From Auriscalpium vulgare (Eukaryota; Basidiomycota; Agaricomycetes; Russulales; Auriscalpiaceae), in assembly GCA_019915015.1 (NCBI GenBank), contig JAHBBC010000023.1:124001-188000 (forward strand): DNA of 64,000 nucleotides. Reading direction: 5' to 3'. The notes beneath the pieces were generated by a model. That model saw nothing but the letters and a program-made list of their open reading frames with translations, did no database searches and had not been told where the DNA came from. Positions 1 through 10,628 of this stretch are shown in pieces; within the stretch, counting starts at the first letter, position 1, and each line of letters begins with the position of its first letter. Position numbers and translations under genes: made by a program.

Positions 1-785
1 AGACATCGGAAAAGACAAAGAAAACAAGATAGCGGCGTCATATGAAATAGTACGAACAATGAGTAGAGGTCATGCGCCGGTCAGACGACGAAGAGCGAGG
101 CGGGGAACGGTGTCGAGCGAGCGATCAGCGCTGTCGAAGGACAAAGGAGGCGGCGCGGGAAACGATCCTCTCTGTCGTCGACTGTGAGAAACAGCGTCGG
201 GGAGCGCGGGAACGGACAAGGAGCGCCATATCGAGCGCGATAACGGTGGTCCGATGATGTGGGCACGAGGCTGCGTCTTCCGATTGCGAATGTTCGGAGT
301 GCCACACTCCCGACACGCGTCGCGACTGGGTCACGTGTCGATCGCAAGTCGCGTCTTGACTGCGGGGGCGTAGCGCGGGTCGTAAGGCGCTAGGGCGCAT
401 CGGAGGGAAGCGGGCGAGTCGATAGCGCTGAATCGGAGGACGTCGGGGTAGTCGGACTCGTGTGGCGGACAATGGGCGAGCGGACAATGCGCGACTGAGG
501 CGGTACTCGGATGGCGTGAGAGCTCCGGAGTTGCGTAGCGCCGAGCGTGTCTGTCGTGCGACCAGGCTGTGCGAGTCTGATGGAAATCTGATGCGTCGTG
601 ACGGGCGTGGGAAATGCTGTGCTGGCGAGCGTGTGGCGACTGGGGGCGCGTGGTGCGAGCAGCGTGGGAGTCGGCGGGGCGTTCCGATCGTGGCGCAGGA
701 AGGCCGAGGTCACGTGACCGAGGACTTGGTCGAAAATGCGAAAAGACAGTCGAGATCCCCTCCCAGCGCGGGACGGGGCTTGTCA
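1..785 (-). repeat. 3' LTR (partial, cut by window start)
   Basis: Identical to 10679-11463, with an offset of 10678, until position 785, after which the copies diverge. In element sense this LTR starts with TGACAAGC at 785. The TATA box seen in the other copy would lie about 42 bases left of the window, so roughly the U3 part is what is visible here. Small open frames inside the LTR occur identically in both copies and look non-coding. Confidence 0.93.
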
Positions 786-797
786 CCTCCTCCTCAC
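786..797 (-). promoter_or_regulatory. polypurine tract next to the 3' LTR
   Basis: Minus strand reads GTGAGGAGGAGG and is followed immediately by the LTR start TGACA. This is the expected plus-strand primer position of an LTR retrotransposon and fixes the LTR boundary at 785/786. Confidence 0.75.
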
Positions 798-1294
798 TGA
801 GAACCTGACCGTCCACGGTCAGTGCGACGAGACGCTAGGGTTATGCGGGCGATGGTCGGAAGGGGAATCGAACGGCGGGGACGTCGGAGGCGAATAGCTG
901 CGTCAGTCGGAATCGGAAGACTGCGGCGGGCAAAGTCGGCGAGTAATTCGAAAGTCGGGGGCGATCGTGTGAGCGTAGAGGGTCGTCGGAGGAAGAGTCT
1001 ATACTGGATGAAGACGTAGGCGCCGTGGTGATGTCATGGGCTAGGCGCGACGCGTCATGCTTCCCGGACGGTATACCTGGATGCCAAAGGCGATCGGAGT
1101 CGAGACTAGGCGCTGGAGGCGAGGCCTGGCCGTAGTCGGACAATGGTGGGAACGCTAGGGAGCGATCGAAAATTCGTCGAAGTCGATCGATTGGCGTGGT
1201 CGCCTTGAGGAGGGCCGAATCGCTTAAAAGCCGGTATGCGATCGCTAGTCGGAAGCAACTCTCCACGTCCCTCTCTTTTGGCGCTCCTTCAAAC
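798..1294 (+). other. promoter/leader region of the antisense gene
   Basis: No coding signal. A TTAAAA sequence at 1224-1229 lies 66 nt upstream of the ATG at 1295 and could serve as a TATA-like element. The first 30 bases are the duplicated pol/polypurine segment. Confidence 0.4.
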
Positions 1295-3319
1295 ATGTCG
1301 ACCCCTACTCCCCGCCGCCTCTCTGACGACAGCGTCGTCCGCCAAGTCGAACGCCAATTCCTCAAGTGGTCCGAGGATGCAACTCCGGCTGCGCAACTCG
1401 AGTGGGCTCGTCGGATGGCGAAAGCTCTGGTAAGTCGTCGTCCGACTCCGCTCTTGACCAATCGGCTGACGTGCGATCCCTAGAACATCGGCTATGAGTA
1501 TCCAAACGCCGAGCCGCGCATCCTCCCTGTCCTCAACCAGTTCCAGGCAGTCTTCCGGACGCACGGCACGCCTGAGTGGACCGCCCTCGCCCCGCACTGG
1601 CTGTATCCGGAGGAAGAGTTCGAGTCGGGGGAAGAGTCGGAGGTACGTTCGCGTTCGTTCGTCGTCGACTACTCGCTGACTGCGCTGTTTGCCCAGGAGG
1701 ATGAGGACGCGTTCTTCGACCGCCTCCTCGCCAGCGATGACGACGCGCCGGCCGCCTCTGTCGCGTCTCCCTCACCAACACCACTCCCTGTTCCTCCGCC
1801 TGCGCAGCCGACTGCCGACCGCGCTGTGTCTTTGGCGCCGATCGAAGTCGCGGAGGCTCCCGCGTCGGAGCCTCCTGTGGCGGGAGATCGTGACGAGGAC
1901 AACCGCGACGAGCTGGATGACGGCCCTCAAGTCGCTGGGGAACAGGTCTCCGCTCGGAAGCGCAGAGGCGAGTCTGACGCGACTTTGGCGATCCGCCTCC
2001 GATTCGAGAAGGCGCGCGCCAACGACCTCGTGCTCCGCATCGAGCGCGGGGAGTTTAACTTCAAGGGTACTCCGGTAAGTCTTGATCGCTGGTCTTCTCC
2101 TATCGCGCGCTGATCACGTTGTAGGCCTGCGATTACTGCGCAAAGACGGGCTCGGACGGGCGCATCGACTGTCGCTACAGGGCGACCCTCAAGCCGTCGG
2201 GGTGGACCGTCGAATGCGAGAAGTGCCGGGAGGCGAAGAAGGGGTGCCGATGGGACGAAGGCAACGTGCAGGGTAAGTCGCTTGGCCATCCGATCTTCAT
2301 CGCTCGCTAATTCTTGTGCCTAGTCTTGTCGCGCACTCAACGAGAGGCCGCCGCCGCGTCAGACGCTAACGCGCCTGCCGATCCAGCAGTGGGTCAGAAG
2401 CGACCGGCTGAGTCGTCTCCCGATCGCGACGACCCCTCTTTCAAGGCTCCGAAGATGGCGCACAAGACGCCGCGCCAAGAGACGAGGGCATTGGCCCAAG
2501 GTGTGTGTCTTGTTCGTCCTCCGACTCACTCGCTGACTTCGTCTTGAATCTCTTTTAGCCGCGCCACGCCAGTTCGTAGGCAGACCGCCGCCTCCTGCGG
2601 CTCCGACCGTTCCCGCGCCGGTCAACATGGACGTCGACGCTACGCAAGAAGCCGGCTCATCGCAGCCTGTCCAAGACGCGCCGCAAGCCGCGCTGCCCGA
2701 GTCGCAGACGCAACGGACGGTGCCAGGTGAGAGCAGCCCGCTCTTCTTGACGAGTCCCGACGCGACGACTGACGCGCCGCGCTCAGGGTCGGAACGCGCA
2801 GGTTCGTGGGCGCAGGAAGCCGCGGAGTGGCGCACGCCCTCTGTTGATGTGTTCGCGGGCCCCGAAGAACCCGTCGCCGGTGAGTACCGCTTTCGACTCT
2901 GGGGGAGCTGCGCTGACTCTTGACTAGGTCCCTCCGCACCGGCTACCGCACGTCCGACCGCCAGCAAGGGCAAGGGCAAAGGCAAGGCGCGCCGACGACA
3001 CATCCTACCTCCCGGTCCTCGACCACGCGACTTCATCGCGTTTCCGTCCTTCGCCTCTCTTCAAGACCTCGTCGCCGGGCCGATCGAGACGGTCTCGGGC
3101 GCCAGGACTCCGGGGGGCATCACGCTCATCGTCAAGGAGGTGCGCAAGACGCGCTCGGAGGAACTCGCTAACATGTTCGCCCTTCGTGACTCCTTCATCG
3201 ACGGCTGGTGGCGCGACGTCCGATTGATCAACGCGCCCCTCTGGAGGGCGTACGAGGCGGGACAGGTCCCAAGGATTATGCGCGAGGAGGACGAGTGGTA
3301 CGAAGTTTTCGAGGAGTAG
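1295..3319 (+). CDS. antisense eight-exon accessory gene inside the retrotransposon, zinc-cluster-like protein
   Basis: Exons 1295-1429, 1484-1642, 1697-2074, 2125-2272, 2324-2500, 2559-2726, 2787-2879 and 2928-3319 join into 1650 nt, that is 549 residues plus TAG. All seven introns are GT-AG and short (54, 54, 50, 51, 58, 60, 48 nt), and most have a CTGAC-like branch site. Every junction keeps frame; the 60-nt intron could be retained in frame. The gene runs opposite to gag-pol, between pol and the 3' LTR. The protein has an N-terminal region with a WARRM/WLYPEEE character, an acidic stretch, a six-cysteine motif at residues 226-265 (CX2CX10CX14CX2CX6C, resembling but not matching fungal Zn2Cys6), a Pro/Ala/Ser-rich middle, a Lys/Arg-Gly patch and a folded-looking C-terminus rich in Trp ending in acidic residues. 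Possible roles are DNA or RNA binding or regulation of the element; no function is proven. Conservation of such a frame argues for selection. Confidence 0.8.
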
Positions 3320-3668
3320 GCGACGGTCGGGGATGTGATGCGACTTCTTAGATAACCTGTATTTGTAGCGCAACTCGATCTTGCTTAACCTGCGCCTTGA
3401 CCTTTGAATAGACCTGCTTTCTTGACCACTCCGACTGACTTGATGACTGCGCGGGAACTTCGACTTGGCTCCGATTATGTGTTGATAAAAGAATGTGGGC
3501 GTCCGACTAAGTCGAACTAATGACTTTTGTTTAAGCCTCAGTAATCCTTCATAGGCTATGGCCCTTTATCTTGAGTGGGCCTGCGCTACAGCGATACGAC
3601 GCGAGCGACTTGGTGATGGGGATGGAAAAGGAAAGGAATGTCGGGGGGGATGATGCGATCGGAACTCT
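3320..3668. other. convergent 3' region between antisense gene and pol
   Basis: The stops at 3319 (plus) and 3669 (minus) face each other across about 350 bp of AT-richer sequence. I see no gene; it probably holds both 3' UTRs. Confidence 0.5.
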
Positions 3669-6600
3669 CTACACTTGGTCGGGGACATCGTCTTCGTCGT
3701 CGGGTGCGTCGAGAAGGGGTGGCTCTTCGCCGTCATCGTTGCCATGTTGCGTCGAGGCTTCTAACTCGCGTAGTCGATGAGTGTCTATGTCGACGTCGGA
3801 CAAGTGGAAGGGAATCTCCTTGCGAGCGAAGTAGGGGATGACTCGAAATGCGGCGATCGGACGGTCGAGTACAGAGCCGTCCAGCTCCGCGACGATGTAT
3901 GCTCCTCCCCGATTGCGGGAGACGACGACTAGGGGTCCTAGGTAGCGCGGGCGCATCTTCCGATTGAGTGACTTCTCGATCGCAGTGTGTCGGATGAGGA
4001 CTAGAGCGCCTCGCTTGAAGTCGAAGTTCTTGATGACGTGCGAATGTTCCTTTTCGAACTTCCTAGCGTTCGCGAGTCGCTCAGCGTATACGTCCGATCG
4101 GAGAGCGGAGACTTGATCATGTCGTTTCTGCAGTGCGATTGCCCGTCGCGCGATGAGGTCTGTGGTCGAGAGAAGAGATTCGGGAGGGGGCTGGAGGTAC
4201 GTCGCTTCAGAGATGTCGAGGGGAATGATCGGGTGACATCCGGTGACAGCGAAGTATGGGGAGCAGCCCATGCGCTTCCGAACCGTGATACGTTCCGACC
4301 AGAACACCGAGAAAGCGCAGCGCGCCCACTGGGTCTGGTCACCATTCGCGGCCTTGTAGAGTGCTTGCCGAACGTCATAATGAGCACGTTCGACGATTCC
4401 GTTAGCACGAGAGTTGTAGCCTGAGATGCGAATGTGGCGTATGTGGTATTTCTTCTCAAGATGAACCAGGGCTTTGACAAAAGGACCGCCATTATCAGTG
4501 ACGACCTCCGACAGGGAACCCCAGCGACAGAGGATGCTTTGGAAGATCCAGTCCGCGATCGTGACGGCGTTCTCCTTCTTGAGTAGGGAGAACTCCGGGT
4601 AGGTCGTAAGTGAGCAGCGACCTTGGACGATATAGCGGTATCCTCCGGAGACGGGCATGTGCAGCGTGTCGACGTAGATCTTTGCGAACAAGGGAGCGGG
4701 AGTTGCGACGGTCGGAGGGATGAGGATCTGTCGCTTCTGGCGTTGTTGACAGAGGTGGCATGTGCGAACATACCACATAACGTCCGATTCATAGGACGGC
4801 CACCAGAAGCGTTCTCCAACTAGGGATCGAGTCGCAAAGACTCCGCGATGTCCGACTTTGTCGTGGCAGTCGACTAGGACTTGAATACGGCGCTTTGGGT
4901 GGGGGATGAGCTTGTGCGCGCCATCTCCTGAGCGTCGATAGAGTCGATTGCCGGTGCTGAAGAATCGGAGGGCGTATCGGACGAAAGTCGCAAATTCTTG
5001 GTCGGAAAGGTGATCTGGTCGCACGGGATCTTCTAACCATTCGCGAACATGGACTAGTCGCTCGTCGGCTTTGATCGCTGCGTCGCTGCGTGGGACTTCG
5101 TCGTACGATAGCTCGGGCTCCTCCTCCTCACTGAGATCTTGACCGTCCACGGTCAATGCGAACACAGCGTTGAGTCCTGGGGCGGGGAGGGAGGGAGCTT
5201 GGTCGGGTTTGACTGTGGAGCTATGCGTGGGGACTGCGAACAAAAATCCGTACAGGTTGTCGAGCCAATCGTCGTAGTCTTCGTCGGGGGGTTCTTCTGG
5301 ATCGCCTGGTTGTCGGACGCGACGCGACAGTCCGTCGGGACCATGTGCGATGCCTGGGACGTGTCGCAGGAGGAACTTGAAAACAAGGATGCCGATGATC
5401 CAGCGATTGATGCTAGCCGTCGGGACCAAATCGGGGTTCTTGAGCATTCCTCCGATCGAGCTGGCATCGACTTCGACGATGAAGTTCCGTAGTCCGATGA
5501 GGTACATGCGAAGGGCGCGAAGCGATCGGAAGAGTCCATAGATCTCGGGCTTGGGCTGGGAGAAGCGTCGTTCGCGATCGTTGAGCGAGATCGATCCAAA
5601 GCGGCTGTAGTAACGCTTCTTCGGGTTGTTCAGTTCCTCTTGGGCGAGAATGTAGCCGACGGCAATGTAGGATGTGTCGACTGCGAGGATGACTGGTGCT
5701 TGCGACTCGTAATCGATCGCTCGAAGGGCGTCCGACTTGACCAGCGCGTTTTTGAGGTACTCTTGCGCCTTGTGCTGATCGGGACCGTACTCCCACTCCG
5801 TACCCTTCCGTGTGAGCTTGGTGAGAGGCCACGCATGCTTCGCGAAGTCCTTGATGAATATCCTGCAGACTCCGACTGTGCCAAGGAAGGCGCGAACGTC
5901 GGAAAGATCCTTGAGAGGACCCCAGTTCGTGATGGCTGAGATTGTGGTCGGATCTGCGCGGCGACCTTCCGGAGTGCAGAGGTGTCGGAGGACGGTGAAT
6001 TCGCGAGCGATGAGTATCGACTTGGGACCGGAGAAGGTACCGCCGGAGTAGCGCATGCGCTGGAGGATCCGATTGACGTTGGTGAGGTGCTCCCAGACGA
6101 AGCGACGAATGTCCTTGTTTTCCGGGATCATCTCGTAAGATCCATCGGAAAGTCGATAGTCGGACTTGGGGCCTTTGAGGGGAACATCGTCGATGAAGGG
6201 CACCGTGAAGGTCGGGATCTCATCCTGCAATATGAACGTGACGTCGTCGTGGAATATGGGGACCGAGTTCGTCCACCCCATCGGAAGGGTGACTAGACGA
6301 AGTGCTCCGTAAGGCGTCTGGAAGGTCGTGAAGTCGCGGGATCGGGGGTCGATGAGTCGCTCGTCGTATCCGACGTAGAGGTCGAGAATGCCACCACAGG
6401 CACGTCCTCCGAACTGTTCCGCAAGTTGTTCTTGGATCGGAGGGACGCCGGAGTGTGCGACCGTGACAGCATTGAGTGGCTCGAGCGAGTGGACTATACG
6501 TAGACTCTTGCCATCCTTCTTTGCGACGCAGAACCACTTCGATCGATAGGAAGAGTTCGAGGGCTCGTAGACACCTGCCGCGATCTTCCGTTTGATCATG

Positions 6601-7391
6601 GCGCAGACGTCGTTGTAGATGCCCGGGGGTATGGGGATGTTGCGATCGACCCATGGGACGTGTGCGACGACGGGAATCTGGATCGGAGGGAAGTATTCGG
6701 GCTTGAAGCTGCCGCGTTCGGTGTCGTCCCATGCGAAAGCCTCGTTCTGCTTTACGATGATGTCATGCAAGAGGTCGCGCTCGGTCGGGGTGAGGAATTC
6801 GTAGCTAGGGTTCGCGTCCATCTTGTCGTGACGTTCTTGGGTGTATCGACCGGTGGGAACGAAGGGCGGGGGATGCGTCGATAATGGGGGCATGGATGCG
6901 AGGGGGTCTCTGATGATGTTGCGCTCGATGCGAAACCCGTCAGGTAGCGTGCCAAGAACGGGTCGGACTTTGTCTGCGACGGGCTTGTACTTCTTCTTGC
7001 CAAGAAAGATGTCGACTGGTTCGGGATCGGAAGGCGAAGGCGACGATGTGGACGAGTTCAAGAAAGTGGTCGGTGGTCGCGGGGAATGTCCAAGATATTG
7101 CTGAGTGTCGTCGTCAAGATGTGGGTGTCGATAGCGCGGTTTCTGAGTCGGGGATGGTTTGCGATCGGACGACATATACTGGTGACCAAGATTTGATTCG
7201 GGAGTCGTACGTGATTTACAAGGCTCTGCGGGACATATTTTGTTCAAGAAAGACGGGGCTGCGTACTCTGGCAAATGCGTGCGGGCTTCGGAGGCGGTAA
7301 CGTAGGCAGCTTGAATCGCGGAGTCGTCGGAGGCGTCGATTGGGGTATATGCAATGATGCGCGCGTCTTCGCCATCGCCTTCGATGATCAT
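3669..7391 (-). CDS. pol: pol: reverse transcriptase, RNase H and integrase
   Basis: 1240 residues from the first Met. Roughly: linker 1-230; reverse transcriptase about 240-500 with LDLYVGYDE (first catalytic Asp near 338) and FIDDV near 400, a variant of the usual YxDD; RNase H about 550-690 (AVDTSYIAVGY, then VEVDASSIGGM); an H2C2 integrase zinc finger (HDKVGHRG ... CHLC); integrase core with the D,D,E residues in YVDTLHM, VVTDNGG and VERAHY; and an SH3-like C-terminal region without a chromodomain. No frameshift or stop interrupts it. The frame is open upstream of 7391 into the end of gag-protease but lies +1 to it, so expression may need a +1 ribosomal shift, or the join may be damaged. 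Its internal purine tract (5121-5161) is described separately. Confidence 0.93.
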   Translation of the reverse strand: MIIEGDGEDARIIAYTPIDASDDSAIQAAYVTASEARTHLPEYAAPSFLNKICPAEPCKSRTTPESNLGHQYMSSDRKPSPTQKPRYRHPHLDDDTQQYLGHSPRPPTTFLNSSTSSPSPSDPEPVDIFLGKKKYKPVADKVRPVLGTLPDGFRIERNIIRDPLASMPPLSTHPPPFVPTGRYTQERHDKMDANPSYEFLTPTERDLLHDIIVKQNEAFAWDDTERGSFKPEYFPPIQIPVVAHVPWVDRNIPIPPGIYNDVCAMIKRKIAAGVYEPSNSSYRSKWFCVAKKDGKSLRIVHSLEPLNAVTVAHSGVPPIQEQLAEQFGGRACGGILDLYVGYDERLIDPRSRDFTTFQTPYGALRLVTLPMGWTNSVPIFHDDVTFILQDEIPTFTVPFIDDVPLKGPKSDYRLSDGSYEMIPENKDIRRFVWEHLTNVNRILQRMRYSGGTFSGPKSILIAREFTVLRHLCTPEGRRADPTTISAITNWGPLKDLSDVRAFLGTVGVCRIFIKDFAKHAWPLTKLTRKGTEWEYGPDQHKAQEYLKNALVKSDALRAIDYESQAPVILAVDTSYIAVGYILAQEELNNPKKRYYSRFGSISLNDRERRFSQPKPEIYGLFRSLRALRMYLIGLRNFIVEVDASSIGGMLKNPDLVPTASINRWIIGILVFKFLLRHVPGIAHGPDGLSRRVRQPGDPEEPPDEDYDDWLDNLYGFLFAVPTHSSTVKPDQAPSLPAPGLNAVFALTVDGQDLSEEEEPELSYDEVPRSDAAIKADERLVHVREWLEDPVRPDHLSDQEFATFVRYALRFFSTGNRLYRRSGDGAHKLIPHPKRRIQVLVDCHDKVGHRGVFATRSLVGERFWWPSYESDVMWYVRTCHLCQQRQKRQILIPPTVATPAPLFAKIYVDTLHMPVSGGYRYIVQGRCSLTTYPEFSLLKKENAVTIADWIFQSILCRWGSLSEVVTDNGGPFVKALVHLEKKYHIRHIRISGYNSRANGIVERAHYDVRQALYKAANGDQTQWARCAFSVFWSERITVRKRMGCSPYFAVTGCHPIIPLDISEATYLQPPPESLLSTTDLIARRAIALQKRHDQVSALRSDVYAERLANARKFEKEHSHVIKNFDFKRGALVLIRHTAIEKSLNRKMRPRYLGPLVVVSRNRGGAYIVAELDGSVLDRPIAAFRVIPYFARKEIPFHLSDVDIDTHRLRELEASTQHGNDDGEEPPLLDAPDDEDDVPDQV
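5121..5161 (-). repeat. internal copy of the polypurine-tract segment inside pol
   Basis: Matches 787-827 at 38 of 41 positions, including the full purine run. Here it lies within the pol coding frame, between the RNase H and integrase domains, and reads as an acidic Ser-Glu-rich linker. The extent of identity beyond the purine run argues against chance. It could act as a second (central) polypurine tract, or the LTR-side copy may be a duplicated scrap of pol. Confidence 0.6.
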
Positions 7392-7419
7392 GGCGATGGC
7401 TTCATCTTCACCTAGATCA

Positions 7420-9701
7420 TCAAAGGTGGGAGCCGCTATGGCATGCCTTGCGAAACCGATGATGGCCTCGCGGGAAGGTCGGGATCGTCAAGATGTCGTC
7501 GGAGTTCGGGTTGCGAATGGTGACCGTCTGATCCTCGTTGCGGTAGTTGCGGACGATGCTCTCGGTGAGCACGTCGAAAGGGCGACCGAGGAGAATGTCG
7601 TAGGCGACGTCGCGGACAACGTGCACCTGCAGGTAGAGGGTCATGTTCCCGAACTTGATCGGAACGTTGCGCGCCATGCCCAGCGAACTGGAGACTTGTC
7701 GATTGGCGCTCTGAAGTCGGATCTTGACGTTGGGGGAGTAGGCGAGCTCCAGGAAATGGGCGACCTCCTCGGACATCGCGATGACTTGCGAGCCGGGGTC
7801 CAGCAGACACTCGATCGTGGCGCGACCGGCGACGAGACCGTCGATCGATCGGAGAGCGTGCGAGTCGCGAGCGACTGTGAGCATGTCGGGGTCGGGGCAC
7901 TCGCCGGGGCCGAGATCGTTGAGGTACATCTCGATCGGGTCGGACATGTACAGGACGCACTCCTTCGATTCGTTCGACCAGAGCTGCTCCTTGGAGGCCT
8001 TTCGGGGATCGGGGGCGTAGTTGGAGAAGACGCGCTCCTCAGCCTGCCTTATCGCAGCGGCCGGTGACACGAGCTCCTCGTCGGGGACTTCCTCCACTGT
8101 GACGCGATGATAGTTCGTGGTCGCGACGGGTGCTGCTGCTGCCTCGTTGACTGCGCGACGTGGGGTGACTGCGTCGCGGTACTTGGCGCGGACCTCGGGG
8201 GCGAGCGACAAAAGCTCCTCCGGCGTGATGACGATCTGGGAGTCCTTCATAGCGCGAGCGAAGACTTGCTCTGCGATCTCCGATCGATGGACCGGAGGCA
8301 GGTTGCGATAGTTGGGCTCACGAGTCGCCTTGGGCGGGTCGGCTGGCACTGTCTTGGGCTTCACCGGCGCGTCGGTCGCATCGCGTGCACCTCGAAAGGG
8401 ATGCGCCGGTGCGGGCGCCGACTGATCGGAGGACTTGGCTGGTTGATCGGAAGCCGTCGGAGCGGCCGCAGCCTGCTTGGGCTTAGTGCGACGCGTGATC
8501 TCCACACCGTCAAAGACTTGCGCGTTGGTCGAGGCAGTCCTCTCGCCGCGTAGCTGTGCGAGCTCCGCTTCAAGCGTGGCGATGCGATCGGAAGTCGAGA
8601 GGGTGAAGACTTGGAGGGGCTCCTCCGGGATGACGCCGACGAACAGTTGTGCGGCAGCCCCTGGCTGCTCCGCTGCCTTGCGACGATGCCACTCTCTAAC
8701 CCGATCGCGAAGGAAGTCGCCTGTGATGCGACTGGGCACGAAGGTACCGTTGGGCAGGGTAACCTTTCCGTCCGCGTTCCTAGCGACTATGCCTGCCCGA
8801 ATATCTTCTTCGACTGCGGGGCACGCTGAGATGCGATGATCGGAAGCTCCATCGTACAGGCATCGCCCTGCCAGGCGCTGCATGTTCGCATTGGGGACAG
8901 CCGCTGGGGCGACTGCGACTGCCGGAACTGCGACTGCGACTGGTGCCGCCGCAGCCTGTTGAGTCACGCCTGGGAGTGCGCCTCCCTGCATCAGTGTTCG
9001 GACGAACGATGCGATGATGTCCTCAGCCTTAATTGCGGGCGGAGGGGTCTGCGACTGTTGAACTGGGGCTGGCGGGTTTGCGACGATGGTCGGAGCAGTC
9101 GTAGAGGTAGCGGTGGTGGATCCTCGGATGTCCCTCGAGACCGACTGAAGCGCGAAGCGGGCAGCGCTATTGACGTCGGCGACCTCGTAGCTGTCGCCTG
9201 GGACCACATCGGGCTTCTTGACTTGCAGTCGCGCCTCGATGCGCGGCCAAAGGTAGTCGGGGATCCCACGCGGAAAGTCGCTCTTCTGCTGCATGTCGGA
9301 GTACCGATGATGCCGGATGAGGAATCCGGAGATCGTAATGAACGATCGGTAGTAGGCAGCGAAGTCGTCGAGCGTGACCATGTACGTGCGACGCGTGTCG
9401 GAGATGAGCGATTCGAGGTCGGAAGTGGAGTAGGTGCGATCCTCATCGGCGGTGGGGTAGAGTGCCTTTATCTCGGCCTTGAACACGTCGTACGTGCCTG
9501 CGAAGCCTGGCAGAGCCTCGAAACAATCGGCGACCTCGATCGGGACATAGCGTTGTACCCAATCTTTCTTCTGCTGGTCGGTGAGACCAGACTGCGCCGC
9601 AAGCGTCTCGAGGTCGGAAAAGAATCGCCTGATGGATCGCGGGTTTTCTTCATCAAAAACGGGGGCGGTCTTCGAACCGCGGGGGGCATAGGAGTAGCCA
9701 T
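7420..9701 (-). CDS. gag: gag-protease polyprotein of the Ty3/gypsy element
   Basis: Capsid and aspartic protease part of the element. The main frame (continuous down to the TGA at 7420) holds a capsid-like N-terminal region, a Pro/Ala-rich stretch, a zinc-knuckle-like motif CLYDGASDHRISAC, a disordered basic region and a protease with active-site motif LLDPGSQ followed by an ILLGRPF flap/core motif. Two oddities. The knuckle has Asp where the second Cys of CX2CX4HX4C is expected. The likely start ATG at 9701 is in a different frame from the rest; the frames meet at a run of six G (sense C) at 9681-9686, consistent with a one-base homopolymer change, so this copy may be defective. The next in-frame Met of the main frame is at 9486. 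Pol follows in the +1 frame and its open frame overlaps this stop. Confidence 0.85.
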
Positions 9702-10196
9702 CGGAAGCGGTGCGACGGGGGGTACGGCAGCTATGGTTGTTGCGGGAGGGGGATAAAGGTGATCGGAGCTGTGACTGGTCCGACGTTGGGAGTCGGAGAG
9801 GGTGGAGTGATCGGCGTCGGAGGGTGCGATGGACGTGAAGGAGTCGATGGGGTCAGAGGTGTGAGAGCAGGCGACGGTGTTCGGAACCCGCCTGGGATGT
9901 GTGGGTGATCGAGTAGCTCGAACGACTCGCTTCCGGAGGTACTCGGAAGGTGATTGTGAGTCGCGTCCGGGCTGGGGACTTCGTCGAAGAGATCTCCGAC
10001 GAGCGTGGGGGATCCGGGGATAGCAGGTGGGGGTACGACGAAGCTTTGTCGGACTTCGTCGGCGAGAGCGGAGGAACGGGTGTGGCGTCGATTGGAGAAG
10101 GGGGAAGGCGCTGGCACTTGCTTCGGAGGAATCCTGACTGAAACCCTCGCGGTGGGCTCCAAAAGTGATGGACACAACCAGGTAGTAGGGCGGAAT
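9702..10196 (-). other. gag leader with Pro/Ser/Thr-rich open frames
   Basis: Two overlapping minus-strand frames (9731-10213 and 9468-10175) encode Pro/Ser-rich sequence without recognisable domains. They may be an N-terminal gag extension displaced by small indels, or an untranslated leader. Confidence 0.35.
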
Positions 10197-10212
10197 GCGT
10201 AACGTAGCACCA
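10197..10212 (-). other. candidate primer binding site
   Basis: The minus strand reads TGGTGCTACGTTACGC. A TGG start is expected for pairing with a tRNA CCA end, and the position is right for the junction of the 5' LTR with the internal region. The flanking LTR end is not a clear CA and the matching tRNA is unknown to me, so this is tentative. Confidence 0.3.
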
Positions 10213-10628
10213 ATCCCTAGAGCGCTGCAGAGATGTCGGTGTGTGTGCGAGCGAGCGTCAGGAGTCCCGGAGTAAGCGACGACCGTCTCCGATCAATCGT
10301 ACTGCGATCCGATCGAGAGCGCAGCAGCGACGAGGCGATCGATCGACTCTCCGACCGATCGGAAAGCGAGGCTTCGACGTACGACGTCGGAAGGCTGCGA
10401 CGCGACTGCGATCGAGGACTTGGGCAAAGGGGCAACAACGATGGAACAAGATGAGGGCGATAAGACGGGAAGCGAGAACAAAGGCTAAGGCGATGGCTGA
10501 AGCTGAGGCGCGAGAGCAGTCAACCGATGTTGACCGCTATACGATACGACGAGGGCGAGAGTGCACGAATTGTGCTCGGAGCGATGAGGGGGGGAACGTA
10601 ACTTGCATTTCGCAGAGTATCCGACGAC

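Noticed and set aside
72..800. Open frames inside the LTRs
   Set aside because: Identical in both LTRs, overlapping on both strands, with no coding character.
7354..9756. Long plus-strand open frames opposite gag and pol (for example 7354-8067 and 8836-9756)
   Set aside because: They mirror the minus-strand coding frame in GC-rich DNA and show no domains or splice structure.
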